From contig CAJFVJ010000003.1 in NCBI GenBank assembly GCA_904420445.1, forward strand, positions 186,001 through 250,000: a stretch of 64,000 nt of DNA, given 5' to 3'. Source of the stretch: Candidatus Adamsella avium (lineage in GTDB: Bacteria > Cyanobacteriota > Vampirovibrionia > Gastranaerophilales > CAJFVJ01). A model generated the notes under the pieces. It saw nothing but the letters and a program-made list of their open reading frames with translations. It was not told the DNA's origin and ran no database searches. This document shows positions 16,586 to 23,864 of this stretch, in pieces. Both the position numbers and the translations under genes were made by a program. The stretch's first letter is position 1. Every line of letters starts with the position of its first letter.

Positions 16586-17500
16586 ATGCATTTAGGAAAC
16601 GGTATAATTTGCCCGATAACAGGTATCCCAATGCTGGCAATAGCAGGGGTATCAGCAATCTGGGCATTAAAAAAAGCAAGAAAAGATTTCAAAAAAGAAA
16701 ATATCCCGCAGGCTGCAGCTCTGACAGCGTTTGTCTTTGCATTGCAGATGATTAACTTTACAATACCATCGACAGGGTCGAGCGGGCATATTATCGGAGC
16801 TGTTTTGCTTTCTGCGCTTCTCGGACCATATGCTGCATTTCTTGCGATGTGTGCAATCCTGACAGTGCAGGCTGTGTTCTTTGCTGACGGCGGTCTAATG
16901 GCACTAGGCTGCAATATATTCAATATGGGATTTCTTGCATGCTTTGTCGTATACCCTCTTGTTTATAAGCCTCTTGTCGTCGATAACAAAAAATATGCTC
17001 TCGGTGCATTTCTCTCATCCGTTGCAGCACTGCAGCTAGGGTCTGTTGCAGTTGTGGCAGAAGCATATCTCTCAGGTTCAATAACTTCAAACATAGCATC
17101 GTTTGCCGCTCTTATGCAGGGGATACATCTTGCTATAGGAGCTGCCGAAGGATTGTTTACTGCTGCTGTTGTATATGCGGTTATGAACGGTAAAATCCGC
17201 CAAAGCATACTTACATCTGTTTTCTCTGTATCAGCTCTTGTTATCGGAGCTTTCTTAGCACAATATGCTTCTCAAAAACCTGACGGACTCGAGTGGTCTT
17301 TGCTCAAGATGTCTGATTCTATGGTTATGCAGACTCAGGGCATCTTATATTCCATCTCTGAATCAATACAGGCAAAAACAGCTGTTCTCGCACAAATACA
17401 GCCCATAGCAGCAAATATATCCGGCATAATAATCACAGCACTTCTTATGGCAGCTGTCGGATATATGTTATCTTACAAAACAGTTGAAATATATGAATAA
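16586..17500 (+). CDS. Nickel ECF transporter S component, CbiM/NikM-NikN fusion
   Basis: A 304-residue integral membrane protein of the CbiM/NikM family. It begins MHLGNGIICPITG; the second-residue histidine is part of the metal site in this family and must be exposed by Met removal. FTIPSTGSSGHIIGAVL and ALGCNIFNMGF are further signatures. The last 80 residues hold KPDGLEW between two hydrophobic helices, the PDGLE domain of NikN. It is therefore a substrate-capture (M) plus small (N) subunit fusion. The ATPase (NikO) and Q component are not in the window. Its position inside the lar operon argues for nickel rather than cobalt. Confidence 0.87.
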   Translation: MHLGNGIICPITGIPMLAIAGVSAIWALKKARKDFKKENIPQAAALTAFVFALQMINFTIPSTGSSGHIIGAVLLSALLGPYAAFLAMCAILTVQAVFFADGGLMALGCNIFNMGFLACFVVYPLVYKPLVVDNKKYALGAFLSSVAALQLGSVAVVAEAYLSGSITSNIASFAALMQGIHLAIGAAEGLFTAAVVYAVMNGKIRQSILTSVFSVSALVIGAFLAQYASQKPDGLEWSLLKMSDSMVMQTQGILYSISESIQAKTAVLAQIQPIAANISGIIITALLMAAVGYMLSYKTVEIYE

Positions 17501-18275
17501 TAAATTTCAAAAACTTAGAAATAATCTTGAAAACTTAGGAAAGCAAGGCATCTGTCTTGCTTTCTCAGGTGGTATAGACAGTACGCTTCTTTTATATCTC
17601 TGCAAAGATATGAACCTGCATGCGGTAACATTCTCTTCCATATTCCAGCCTGAAGAAGAAACAGCGTTCACAAAACAACTCTGTAAACACTATAACATCA
17701 AACATACTGTTCTCGAACTTAACCCGCTTGATAATGAAATTATTAAAAATAATCCTAAAGACAGATGCTATCACTGCAAAAAAATGTTCTTCGAGCAAAT
17801 CAAATCATACGCAGAAGAAAACAATCTGAAAAATATACTTGACGGAACAAACTATGATGACCTGAAAGAATACAGACCGGGGTTAAAAGCCTTAAAAGAA
17901 ATGAATATTATCTCTCCTTTTGCAGAGCATAAAATAACCAAGGAAGAAATAAGACTCTATGCCAAAGAATGCAAAATAGAAATTTTTGACAAACCTTCAA
18001 CTCCCTGTCTTGCAACGAGATTTCCTTATGGCACCCTGCTTGAATCGCCTAAAATAGAGCAGGTAAAAACAGGAGAAAAAATTCTCAAAACCAACGGCTT
18101 TTTGCAAAACAGATTGAGAATGCATGGAGATGTAGCAAGAATAGAAATCGAAAAAAATAAATTCGATAAATTACTGAAAAACAGAGAAAAAATAACCAAT
18201 GAACTAAAATCCGCAGGATTTCACTATATTACCCTTGACCTTGAGGGGTTTCGCTCAGGAAGTATGGACAAATGA
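17493..18275 (+). CDS. larE: Sulfur transferase LarE of nickel-pincer cofactor synthesis
   Basis: A 260-residue PP-loop enzyme that adenylates the pincer precursor carboxylates and inserts sulfur. The PP-loop SGGIDST is at residues 25-31. DRCYHCKKMFF gives a cysteine pair and the TPCLATRFPYGT motif carries the cysteine equivalent to the sacrificial Cys of Lactobacillus plantarum LarE. Whether this version sacrifices its own sulfur or uses an Fe-S cluster cannot be told with certainty. The ATG at 17493 overlaps the transporter gene by 8 bp; the in-frame TTG at 17484 is unlikely. The stop overlaps the next gene (ATGA). Confidence 0.92.
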   Translation: MNNKFQKLRNNLENLGKQGICLAFSGGIDSTLLLYLCKDMNLHAVTFSSIFQPEEETAFTKQLCKHYNIKHTVLELNPLDNEIIKNNPKDRCYHCKKMFFEQIKSYAEENNLKNILDGTNYDDLKEYRPGLKALKEMNIISPFAEHKITKEEIRLYAKECKIEIFDKPSTPCLATRFPYGTLLESPKIEQVKTGEKILKTNGFLQNRLRMHGDVARIEIEKNKFDKLLKNREKITNELKSAGFHYITLDLEGFRSGSMDK

Positions 18276-19009
18276 AAAGAAGGGAGTTTTTGAAAAATTC
18301 CATAATCACAATCAGCGCAATGGCTCTTTTGAGCGGATGCAGCAACAAAATAACGGATAAATGTAATGGAGGAAATAATATGAAAGTACTATTGATTAAC
18401 AGCAGCGCACATCAAAATGGATGTACCTATACAGCACTGTCTGAAGTTGCAAAAGTTTTGAATAAAAACGAAATTGATACAGAGATAATCCAGCTCGGTG
18501 CAGCACCTTTAAGGGACTGTATCGGATGTTATGCCTGCAGAAAAAACAACAGCGGAAAATGCGTGTTTGATGATGACATTGTAAATACCCTGATTGAAAA
18601 AGCAAAAACAGCAGACGGTTTTGTCTTCGGCTCGCCCGTATACTACGGACACCCGACAGGAAGATTATTATCGGTTATGGATAGAGCTTTCTTTGCAGGA
18701 GGAGAATATTTCAAATTTAAACCTGCCGCAGCCGTTCTCTCTGCAAGAAGAGCAGGAACAACAGCTTCTTTTGACGTAATAAACAAACACTTTACCATAA
18801 ACAACATGCCCGTTGTTTCATCAAATTATTGGAATATGGTGCATGGTTCAAAAGCAGAAGATGTATACGAAGATAAAGAAGGGATACAGATTATGCAAAT
18901 TCTTGCAGAAAATATGACCTGGTACCTGAGAGCATTTGAAGCTGCAAAAAAAGAAGGCATAAATCATCCTGTTTTGCCTGAAAAAATTACGACAAACTTT
19001 ATCAGATAG
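18272..19009 (+). CDS. Tat-exported flavodoxin-like NAD(P)H:FMN reductase lipoprotein; second start inside
   Basis: A 245-residue flavodoxin-fold protein of the NADPH-dependent FMN reductase/iron-sulfur flavoprotein group (VLLINSSAHQNGCTYTAL, CIGCYACRKNNSGKC, GFVFGSPVYYGHPTG). Residues 1-23 are a Tat lipoprotein signal (MKRREFLKNS, then LLSGC), like the AKR at 11629. An in-frame ATG at 18380 (Met37) opens the enzyme domain and has GGAGG at 18368-18372, ideally spaced. Either two products are made (exported and cytoplasmic), or the signal was fused onto an older gene that kept its ribosome site. The first start overlaps the larE stop by 4 bp. The electron acceptor is unknown. Confidence 0.83.
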   Translation: MKRREFLKNSIITISAMALLSGCSNKITDKCNGGNNMKVLLINSSAHQNGCTYTALSEVAKVLNKNEIDTEIIQLGAAPLRDCIGCYACRKNNSGKCVFDDDIVNTLIEKAKTADGFVFGSPVYYGHPTGRLLSVMDRAFFAGGEYFKFKPAAAVLSARRAGTTASFDVINKHFTINNMPVVSSNYWNMVHGSKAEDVYEDKEGIQIMQILAENMTWYLRAFEAAKKEGINHPVLPEKITTNFIR

Positions 19010-19018
19010 AGGCAGAAT

Positions 19019-19585
19019 ATGCATCAGCTTAAGGAATACGAAAAGTTTTTGTTTATTCTTGACGGTACTCTGCATACAATTTTTGAAAGAGAAAAAGAAT
19101 ATCTCTGCTGCAAAGAGGGGTGTTCTCTCTGCTGTGAGCAGGGAGAATATCCTGTATCTGATCTTGAGTTTGAATATCTTATGTACGGGTTCAAGTCCCT
19201 TGATGCAGATTTGCAGAAAAAAATAAACAAAACAATAGAAGAGATAAAAAACTCTGATGAACGCCTGCACAGATGCCCGTTTCTTGTCGACAAAAAATGT
19301 GCACTCTACAAATACAGACCTCTCATCTGCAGAACCTTCGGGGTCATAAGCGAAAATAAATACGGCAAACTGACAATCCCTTTTTGCAGGAAAGAAGGCT
19401 TGAATTATTCAAAAGTCTTCGACACTGAACGAAAAATGATATCAAGTGAGCTTGTAGCAAAATATAACTACTCAAAAGAGCCGACAGCATATAACCTGAA
19501 TAACGAAAACCTTATGAATCTTGATATTGCAAGAGATTTAAATCTCTCTTTCGGAGAGATTAGAAAGATGAAAGACCAGTTCTAA
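19019..19585 (+). CDS. YkgJ-family (UPF0153) cysteine-cluster protein
   Basis: A 188-residue protein with the YkgJ signature: CCKEGCSLCC near residue 30, then RCPFLVDKKCALYKYRPLIC and RTFG further on. The eight or so cysteines probably bind zinc or an Fe-S cluster; no enzymatic role is established for the family. Last gene of the lar block, 9 bp after the flavoprotein gene, and followed by a strong terminator. Its place in the operon suggests a role in metal or cluster handling for the cofactor, which is inference. Confidence 0.85.
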   Translation: MHQLKEYEKFLFILDGTLHTIFEREKEYLCCKEGCSLCCEQGEYPVSDLEFEYLMYGFKSLDADLQKKINKTIEEIKNSDERLHRCPFLVDKKCALYKYRPLICRTFGVISENKYGKLTIPFCRKEGLNYSKVFDTERKMISSELVAKYNYSKEPTAYNLNNENLMNLDIARDLNLSFGEIRKMKDQF

Positions 19586-19586
19586 T

Positions 19587-19613
19587 AAAAAGACAGGATT
19601 TTCCTGTCTTTTT
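19587..19613. terminator. Bidirectional intrinsic terminator
   Basis: Stem AAAAAGACAGGA with complement TCCTGTCTTTTT, loop TTT, flanked by A and T tracts on both sides. It sits between the ends of the convergent lar block and nrdG, so it can stop both. Confidence 0.85.
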
Positions 19614-19618
19614 ATTTT

Positions 19619-20128
19619 TTATGCTTCCTGATAAGAAGTTGTATGATACAAAACAATTTCACCTGTTTTGAGAGATTGTTTTATATCAATAATCTTCTGA
19701 TTTGAACTTCCGACCCAGTGCAGATTGTTGTCTTTGAGAGCTTCTTCAAATTCCCCGTCAACAAGAACATCTGCCAGTTCCAAGCCCTTGCAGTCCTTCA
19801 CATCATCCCAGGAATAACCGGTATAAATCCAGATGGTCTTTTCAGGGAACATTTCACGGCATTTTTTCACAAGTCTGAACACTTCATCTCTGTTGAGAAA
19901 ATGCAGAGGATCTCCCCCGCTGAAAGTTATACCTGAAATATAAGGTTTATCCAATGCTTCAAAAAGCTCGTCTTCAGCCTCCTTATCAAAAGGCAGCCCG
20001 CCTGCCACATCCCAGGTTATCTGGTTTTGACAGTTTTTGCAGTGGTGGGTGCATCCTGCTACCCACAAGACAACCCTAAGCCCGTCACCATTGAGCATAT
20101 CGTCTTTTGTTATATTATGATAGTTCAT
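19619..20128 (-). CDS. nrdG: Anaerobic ribonucleotide reductase activating protein (radical SAM)
   Basis: A 169-residue radical-SAM activase. GCTHHCKNCQNQITWD supplies the C-x3-C-x2-C cluster motif. ISGITFSGGDPLHFLN is the glycine-rich SAM-binding motif, and KTIWIYTGYSWDDV follows. It makes the glycyl radical on NrdD using SAM and a 4Fe-4S cluster. It starts 2 bp after the nrdD stop, so the pair is one operon under the upstream riboswitch. Confidence 0.95.
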   Translation of the reverse strand: MNYHNITKDDMLNGDGLRVVLWVAGCTHHCKNCQNQITWDVAGGLPFDKEAEDELFEALDKPYISGITFSGGDPLHFLNRDEVFRLVKKCREMFPEKTIWIYTGYSWDDVKDCKGLELADVLVDGEFEEALKDNNLHWVGSSNQKIIDIKQSLKTGEIVLYHTTSYQEA

Positions 20129-20130
20129 CT

Positions 20131-22416
20131 CTACATACTCACTCTGTCTTTAATTTCTTCCATCTTTGCTTCGTTCAAACGGGTATCACCCTTCACTCTC
20201 GAATAAGAGAGATATCCGTTCATACGCTCTATTTTGGTAAGATTAGAGCTGCCGCATTTTGTACAGACATCCATATTCAACTCCTGATGCCCGCAGTCAT
20301 CGCAGTAGGTGAGCGAGAGATTAACTCCTTCATAAAATCCCATATCCATGGCTCTTTTTATCAAGACTTCTATTGCCTCGGTGTTATAAGAAATCGGATA
20401 TTTTACATACTGGATTTTTCCGCCGTTGAACAAATCCCAGAACCTTTTTTCGAGATTTTGTTTTTCAATCGGCGTAATATTTTCGCTTACATGGCAGTGG
20501 AAGCTGTTGGAAACATATCCTCTGTCTGAAACATTTTCAACTATGCCGTATTTTTTGCGGAATTGTTTTATTTGCAAACCGCACAAATTCTCAGCAGGAG
20601 TGCCGTATATTGCATAGAGATAACCGTCTTCTTTTTTATACTGCTCTATTTTTTCGTTGATATATTTCATTACCTCAAGAGCAAATTCGCCGTCTTCTGC
20701 TATTGATTTGCCGTTATAAATCTGCTGAAGCTCATTCAATGCGGTAATTCCGAATGAAGCTGTAGTGTATTTCAAAAGCGGCTTAATTTTATCATGAATA
20801 CCGAGATGACCTCCCAAGAAACCGCCCTCGCAATAAGCAAGAGGATTGACAGATGCTTTCATCTCTCCGAGATAATCAAGAGTCCTTCTATGAAGGTTTC
20901 TTATCATCTCCATATAATAATCAAGCTCTTTGTAGAAATCTTTGCTCTCTCTTTTCGCTTTTGCATAAATCATCGGGAGATGTAGACTAATCGCTCCGAC
21001 GTTAAATCTTCCGACAAAAACGGGTTTGTCATTCTCATCAGCAGGAGTCAAACCGCCTCTTTCAAACCATGGAGATAAGAATGCACGGCACCCCATAGGT
21101 GATACAACTCTTTTGTATTTCTTATACATACTAGCAACATAACCTTCTCCTGTTAGAGATAACCAATCAGGATACATGGATTTTTTCGAGCATTCAACAC
21201 CTGCTTTGAATAAATCTTCTGAAACTTTGCCCTCTCCATGGAGGTCTTTGTCGTATAAGAAAACAATTTTCGGGAATAATACAGGCTTTTTGCAGTCACT
21301 CTTGCCCTGTCCGTTCATTCTGACTTTCAACATTGCATGAGTTGCCATTTTCTCAAACTCACCTGTTCCAAGTCCTGCAGTTATGGCGATGAAGGGATAA
21401 TCCCCCCTGCATGAGGCTACAGAGTTGAATTTATATTCCCATCCCTGGAAACCTTGCTCCATATCACGTTGAACATCTTTCAGCGCTTCTTCTCTGGCTT
21501 TTTCAAACGGGACACCAAGACATACATATTTTTCGTAATAAACTTTATAAGACTTCTCTGCATACGGTGCAAGGACTTTATCAACTTCTGGCAGAGTAAA
21601 ACCGCCATATTGCTGTCCTGCCGCCGCCATAGTAACATCTCCGATAACATCAAAAGCAACACGGAGAGTCTTTGGCTCGTTATACCAGAGATTGCCCATT
21701 TCAAATCCGCCTTTCAGCACATTTGCAATGTCAAACAAACAGCAGTTCATCGTATCTCTTCTTGCTGACATATCATGGATGTAGATGTATCCGTCACGGA
21801 TTGCCTGAAGCTCATCTACGTTCAAAAAGAATTTTTTATACAGCTCTTTATTCAGCTGGTTGAAAATCAACGAACGTTTTGTTGAAACAAGAGTCGAATC
21901 GGCATTTGAATTTTCCTTATCACCGATATACATAATTTTCTGACTTTCTTGATAAACTTTATCAAGCATCTGAACAAAGTCTATTTTGTAGTTTCTATAA
22001 TCTCTATATGATTTTGCAACTTTCGGATTAACATCCTCAAGAACAGATTCCACAATATTATGCATCTGCGAAACATAAATCTCTTCGCTGCCTAGTTCCA
22101 GCACTCTTTTGTTCACAAGAGAGCAGATTTTTTCTATATCAGCATCGCTGAATTTTATCAGCATACGTTCAGCAGATTTTTTGACGGCATTCACTACTTT
22201 TTTGACATTATAACTGCCTACGGTGCCGTCTTTTTTGATTACTTTTACAGCATCCAGTTTGGGCGAAGAACTAATTATTACGATATTATTATCGGTTTTA
22301 ATACCTTTTTCATCCATCTTATATTTTATAAGATTTGTATTCTCAACTGCATTTGATACAATCTCGGATGAAAAAACTTCAGACAAACTTTTGTCTTTTT
22401 TTGACACATTTTCCAT
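20131..22416 (-). CDS. nrdD: Class III anaerobic ribonucleoside-triphosphate reductase
   Basis: A 761-residue glycyl-radical reductase making dNTPs without oxygen. The ATP-cone allosteric domain is at about residues 54-145 (KVIKKDGTVGSYNVKKVVNA). The catalytic core holds the substrate-proximal Cys in VECSKKSMYPDWL and another in NCCLFDIANVLKGG. The C terminus has a four-cysteine zinc ribbon (YCDDCGHQ with VCTKCGSS) followed by ERMNGYLS, the glycyl-radical site. The first 50 residues before the cone are extra and low in conservation signals. It is preceded by a cobalamin riboswitch although the enzyme does not use B12; this fits repression when a B12-dependent class II enzyme can take over. 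Confidence 0.95.
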   Translation of the reverse strand: MENVSKKDKSLSEVFSSEIVSNAVENTNLIKYKMDEKGIKTDNNIVIISSSPKLDAVKVIKKDGTVGSYNVKKVVNAVKKSAERMLIKFSDADIEKICSLVNKRVLELGSEEIYVSQMHNIVESVLEDVNPKVAKSYRDYRNYKIDFVQMLDKVYQESQKIMYIGDKENSNADSTLVSTKRSLIFNQLNKELYKKFFLNVDELQAIRDGYIYIHDMSARRDTMNCCLFDIANVLKGGFEMGNLWYNEPKTLRVAFDVIGDVTMAAAGQQYGGFTLPEVDKVLAPYAEKSYKVYYEKYVCLGVPFEKAREEALKDVQRDMEQGFQGWEYKFNSVASCRGDYPFIAITAGLGTGEFEKMATHAMLKVRMNGQGKSDCKKPVLFPKIVFLYDKDLHGEGKVSEDLFKAGVECSKKSMYPDWLSLTGEGYVASMYKKYKRVVSPMGCRAFLSPWFERGGLTPADENDKPVFVGRFNVGAISLHLPMIYAKAKRESKDFYKELDYYMEMIRNLHRRTLDYLGEMKASVNPLAYCEGGFLGGHLGIHDKIKPLLKYTTASFGITALNELQQIYNGKSIAEDGEFALEVMKYINEKIEQYKKEDGYLYAIYGTPAENLCGLQIKQFRKKYGIVENVSDRGYVSNSFHCHVSENITPIEKQNLEKRFWDLFNGGKIQYVKYPISYNTEAIEVLIKRAMDMGFYEGVNLSLTYCDDCGHQELNMDVCTKCGSSNLTKIERMNGYLSYSRVKGDTRLNEAKMEEIKDRVSM

Positions 22417-22444
22417 AATTACAACCCCCTCTTAGTCACGTAAG

Positions 22445-22527
22445 TCAATATAGAAAAGAATAAGCATTCCGGCTGTAACGGCTGCGGACCAGCGCAGGAT
22501 TTCCACCTGATCTTTCCTTATCCTCGT
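22445..22527 (-). promoter_or_regulatory. Cobalamin riboswitch upstream of nrdDG
   Basis: Minus-strand leader: AGATCAGGTGGAAATCCTG (P4 hairpin CAGG-TGGAAAT-CCTG), then CGCTGGTCCGCAGCCGTTA (central GGTCCCGC-like motif), then ACAGCCGGAATGCTTATTC in the place of the B12 box. GATAAG at the 5' end can pair with CTTATT near the 3' end to close the structure. The predicted transcription start (from the promoter at 22534-22561) falls at about 22527, exactly where the element begins. The B12 box is degenerate, so confidence is a little lower than for the btuB element. Confidence 0.8.
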
Positions 22528-22533
22528 CAAAAT

Positions 22534-22561
22534 ATTGTATCACATTTTTTATTTAATTCAA
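22534..22561 (-). promoter_or_regulatory. Promoter of nrdDG
   Basis: Minus strand -35 TTGAAT (22561-22556), 16-bp spacer, -10 TACAAT (22539-22534). Its position places the start of transcription at the first bases of the riboswitch. Confidence 0.6.
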
Positions 22562-22579
22562 AGTTAAAAAATTAGGAAC

Positions 22580-22718
22580 TTATATAGCAAATTCTACAGA
22601 TACTGATAAAAGTCCGTCATTCTAATGGATTTAGTCCGAAGAATTTTTTTGTTCAGATACTTTGCTAATGCCTGGTATAACGTTGTTCTGGACATTTTTG
22701 ATTGATTTTGCTATATAA
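22580..22718. repeat. Inverted-repeat-bounded 139-bp element (possible MITE or IS remnant)
   Basis: A perfect 12-bp inverted repeat, TTATATAGCAAA at 22580-22591 and TTTGCTATATAA at 22707-22718, bounds 115 bp that encode a fragment resembling the tail of a DNA recombinase. No clear target-site duplication: the flanks are AT-rich and I cannot identify a matching direct repeat with confidence. It lies between the nrdD promoter and a TGATAG-type promoter. Confidence 0.45.
22594..22695 (-). pseudogene. Fragment resembling the C-terminal HTH of a serine recombinase/resolvase
   Basis: A 33-codon minus-strand frame, MSRTTLYQALAKYLNKKI and a short tail, inside the inverted repeats. 'SRTTLY' is the recognition-helix pattern of resolvase/invertase C-terminal HTH domains (usually SRSTLYR). 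The frame is closed upstream by a stop within the right inverted repeat, so nothing of the catalytic domain is left. It is short, so chance similarity cannot be excluded. Confidence 0.35.
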
Positions 22719-22745
22719 AATAAATTTTAATCATCAAAAATATTC

Positions 22746-22776
22746 TTGACTGATAGCCGCTATCAAGAGCTAAACT
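22746..22776 (+). promoter_or_regulatory. Promoter with TGATAG-N3-CTATCA operator, cupin-flavoprotein operon
   Basis: TTGACT at 22746-22751 with the operator TGATAGCCGCTATCA at 22751-22765, the same geometry as at 11551 and 15109. The -10 is less clear: GCTAAA (22769, 17-bp spacer) or TAAACT (22771, 19-bp spacer). The cupin start follows about 35 bp downstream. Confidence 0.7.
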
Positions 22777-22811
22777 AAAAACATAAGTTCAGATAATAAA
22801 AAGTATTTATT

Positions 22812-23273
22812 ATGATGAAAAAACTATTGATGTTATTAGTATTGACAATATTTATTACAGGAGGAAATCTCGCTATGTCAGAAGAACTCGAACAACCCTT
22901 CAAAAAAGGTGATATAAATCCCTACAACAAATTTTTCACAGGAACAACTTACCTGACAAGACTTAGCGAAAATGATTCCATCTGGAATTCTTCTATCGCA
23001 AATGTTACATTTGAACCAAAAGCAAGAACAAACTGGCATAAACACTCAGGAGGTCAAATTCTTCTTGTCACTGCTGGCGAAGGCAGATATCAGGAAAAAG
23101 GAAAACCTGTTCAAATTCTGAAAAAAGGTGATGTTGTGAGAATTCCTCTCAATGTTGAACACTGGCATGGCGCTGCGCCTGATAGCTGGTTTTCGCATAT
23201 TTCAATAGAAACAAATCTGCCAAACAACGAAACAACCTGGCTTGAACCTGTTTCCGATAAAGAATATAAATAG
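22812..23273 (+). CDS. Exported cupin-domain protein
   Basis: A 153-residue single-domain cupin. Motif 1 is TNWHKHSGGQILLVTAGEG and motif 2 is GDVVRIPLNVEHWHGA; both have the histidines for a divalent metal. The layout resembles small cupins near carboxymuconolactone-decarboxylase-like and quinone-related proteins. Residues 1-21 look like a signal peptide (KKLLMLLVLTIFITGGNLA). An in-frame ATG at 22875 (Met22), with GGAGG at 22860-22864, would give the cytoplasmic domain alone. It belongs to the TGATAG regulon with the flavoprotein gene 10 bp downstream. Substrate unknown. Confidence 0.8.
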   Translation: MMKKLLMLLVLTIFITGGNLAMSEELEQPFKKGDINPYNKFFTGTTYLTRLSENDSIWNSSIANVTFEPKARTNWHKHSGGQILLVTAGEGRYQEKGKPVQILKKGDVVRIPLNVEHWHGAAPDSWFSHISIETNLPNNETTWLEPVSDKEYK

Positions 23274-23283
23274 GAGAATAAAA

Positions 23284-23826
23284 ATGCCAAGAAAAGTTTT
23301 GATAATCTCCTCCTCTCCAAGAAAAGGAGGAAACTCTGATACACTGTGTGATGAATTTGCAAGAGGTGCAAAAGAATCAAATAATCAGGTAGAAAAAATT
23401 TTTTTGAAAGATAAAAAAATAAACTACTGCACAGGATGCGGTTTATGTGTCGAAAATGGCAATACAGGCTGTTCTCAAAATGATGATATGACGGAAGTTC
23501 TAAACAAAATAATCAATTCAGATGTCATAATTCTTGCAACTCCAATTTATTTTTATGCAATGAGTGCACAGATGAAAACACTTATTGACAGATGCTGTGC
23601 AAGATATACTCAAATAAAAAATAAAGACTTCTATTTCATCCTGACATCAGCTGACACTGAAAAGACATCTCTTGAAAGAACAGTCGAAAGTTTCAGAGGA
23701 TTTTTGGACTGCCTTGAAAACGCAAAAGAAAAACACATAATCTACGCTACAGGTGTCTGGAAGATGGGAGATGTCAACAAAACCGATTTACCAAAGCAAG
23801 CATATATCTTAGGAAAATCAGTGTAA
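23284..23826 (+). CDS. Flavodoxin-fold NAD(P)H:FMN reductase / iron-sulfur flavoprotein
   Basis: A 180-residue cytoplasmic flavoprotein. LIISSSPRKGGNSDTLCDEF is the FMN phosphate-binding start, and CTGCGLCVENGNTGC provides four cysteines that could hold an Fe-S cluster or form disulfides. ILATPIYFYAMSAQMKTLID is the second FMN loop. It is related to the exported protein at 18272 but has no signal. AGGAGA lies 7 nt before the ATG at 23284; a longer in-frame reading from 23242 runs back into the cupin gene and is rejected. It probably reduces quinones, metals or other electrophiles with NAD(P)H. Confidence 0.83.
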   Translation: MPRKVLIISSSPRKGGNSDTLCDEFARGAKESNNQVEKIFLKDKKINYCTGCGLCVENGNTGCSQNDDMTEVLNKIINSDVIILATPIYFYAMSAQMKTLIDRCCARYTQIKNKDFYFILTSADTEKTSLERTVESFRGFLDCLENAKEKHIIYATGVWKMGDVNKTDLPKQAYILGKSV

Positions 23827-23864
23827 AAATAATTAAAAATGTCTGTTATCAAAGACCGTCAAAA

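Noticed and set aside
16560-16600. Possible programmed frameshift extending LarC into LarC2, as in lactobacilli
   Set aside because: No LarC2 motif is readable in any frame downstream; the next gene is a well-formed CbiM/NikM start with its own ribosome site.
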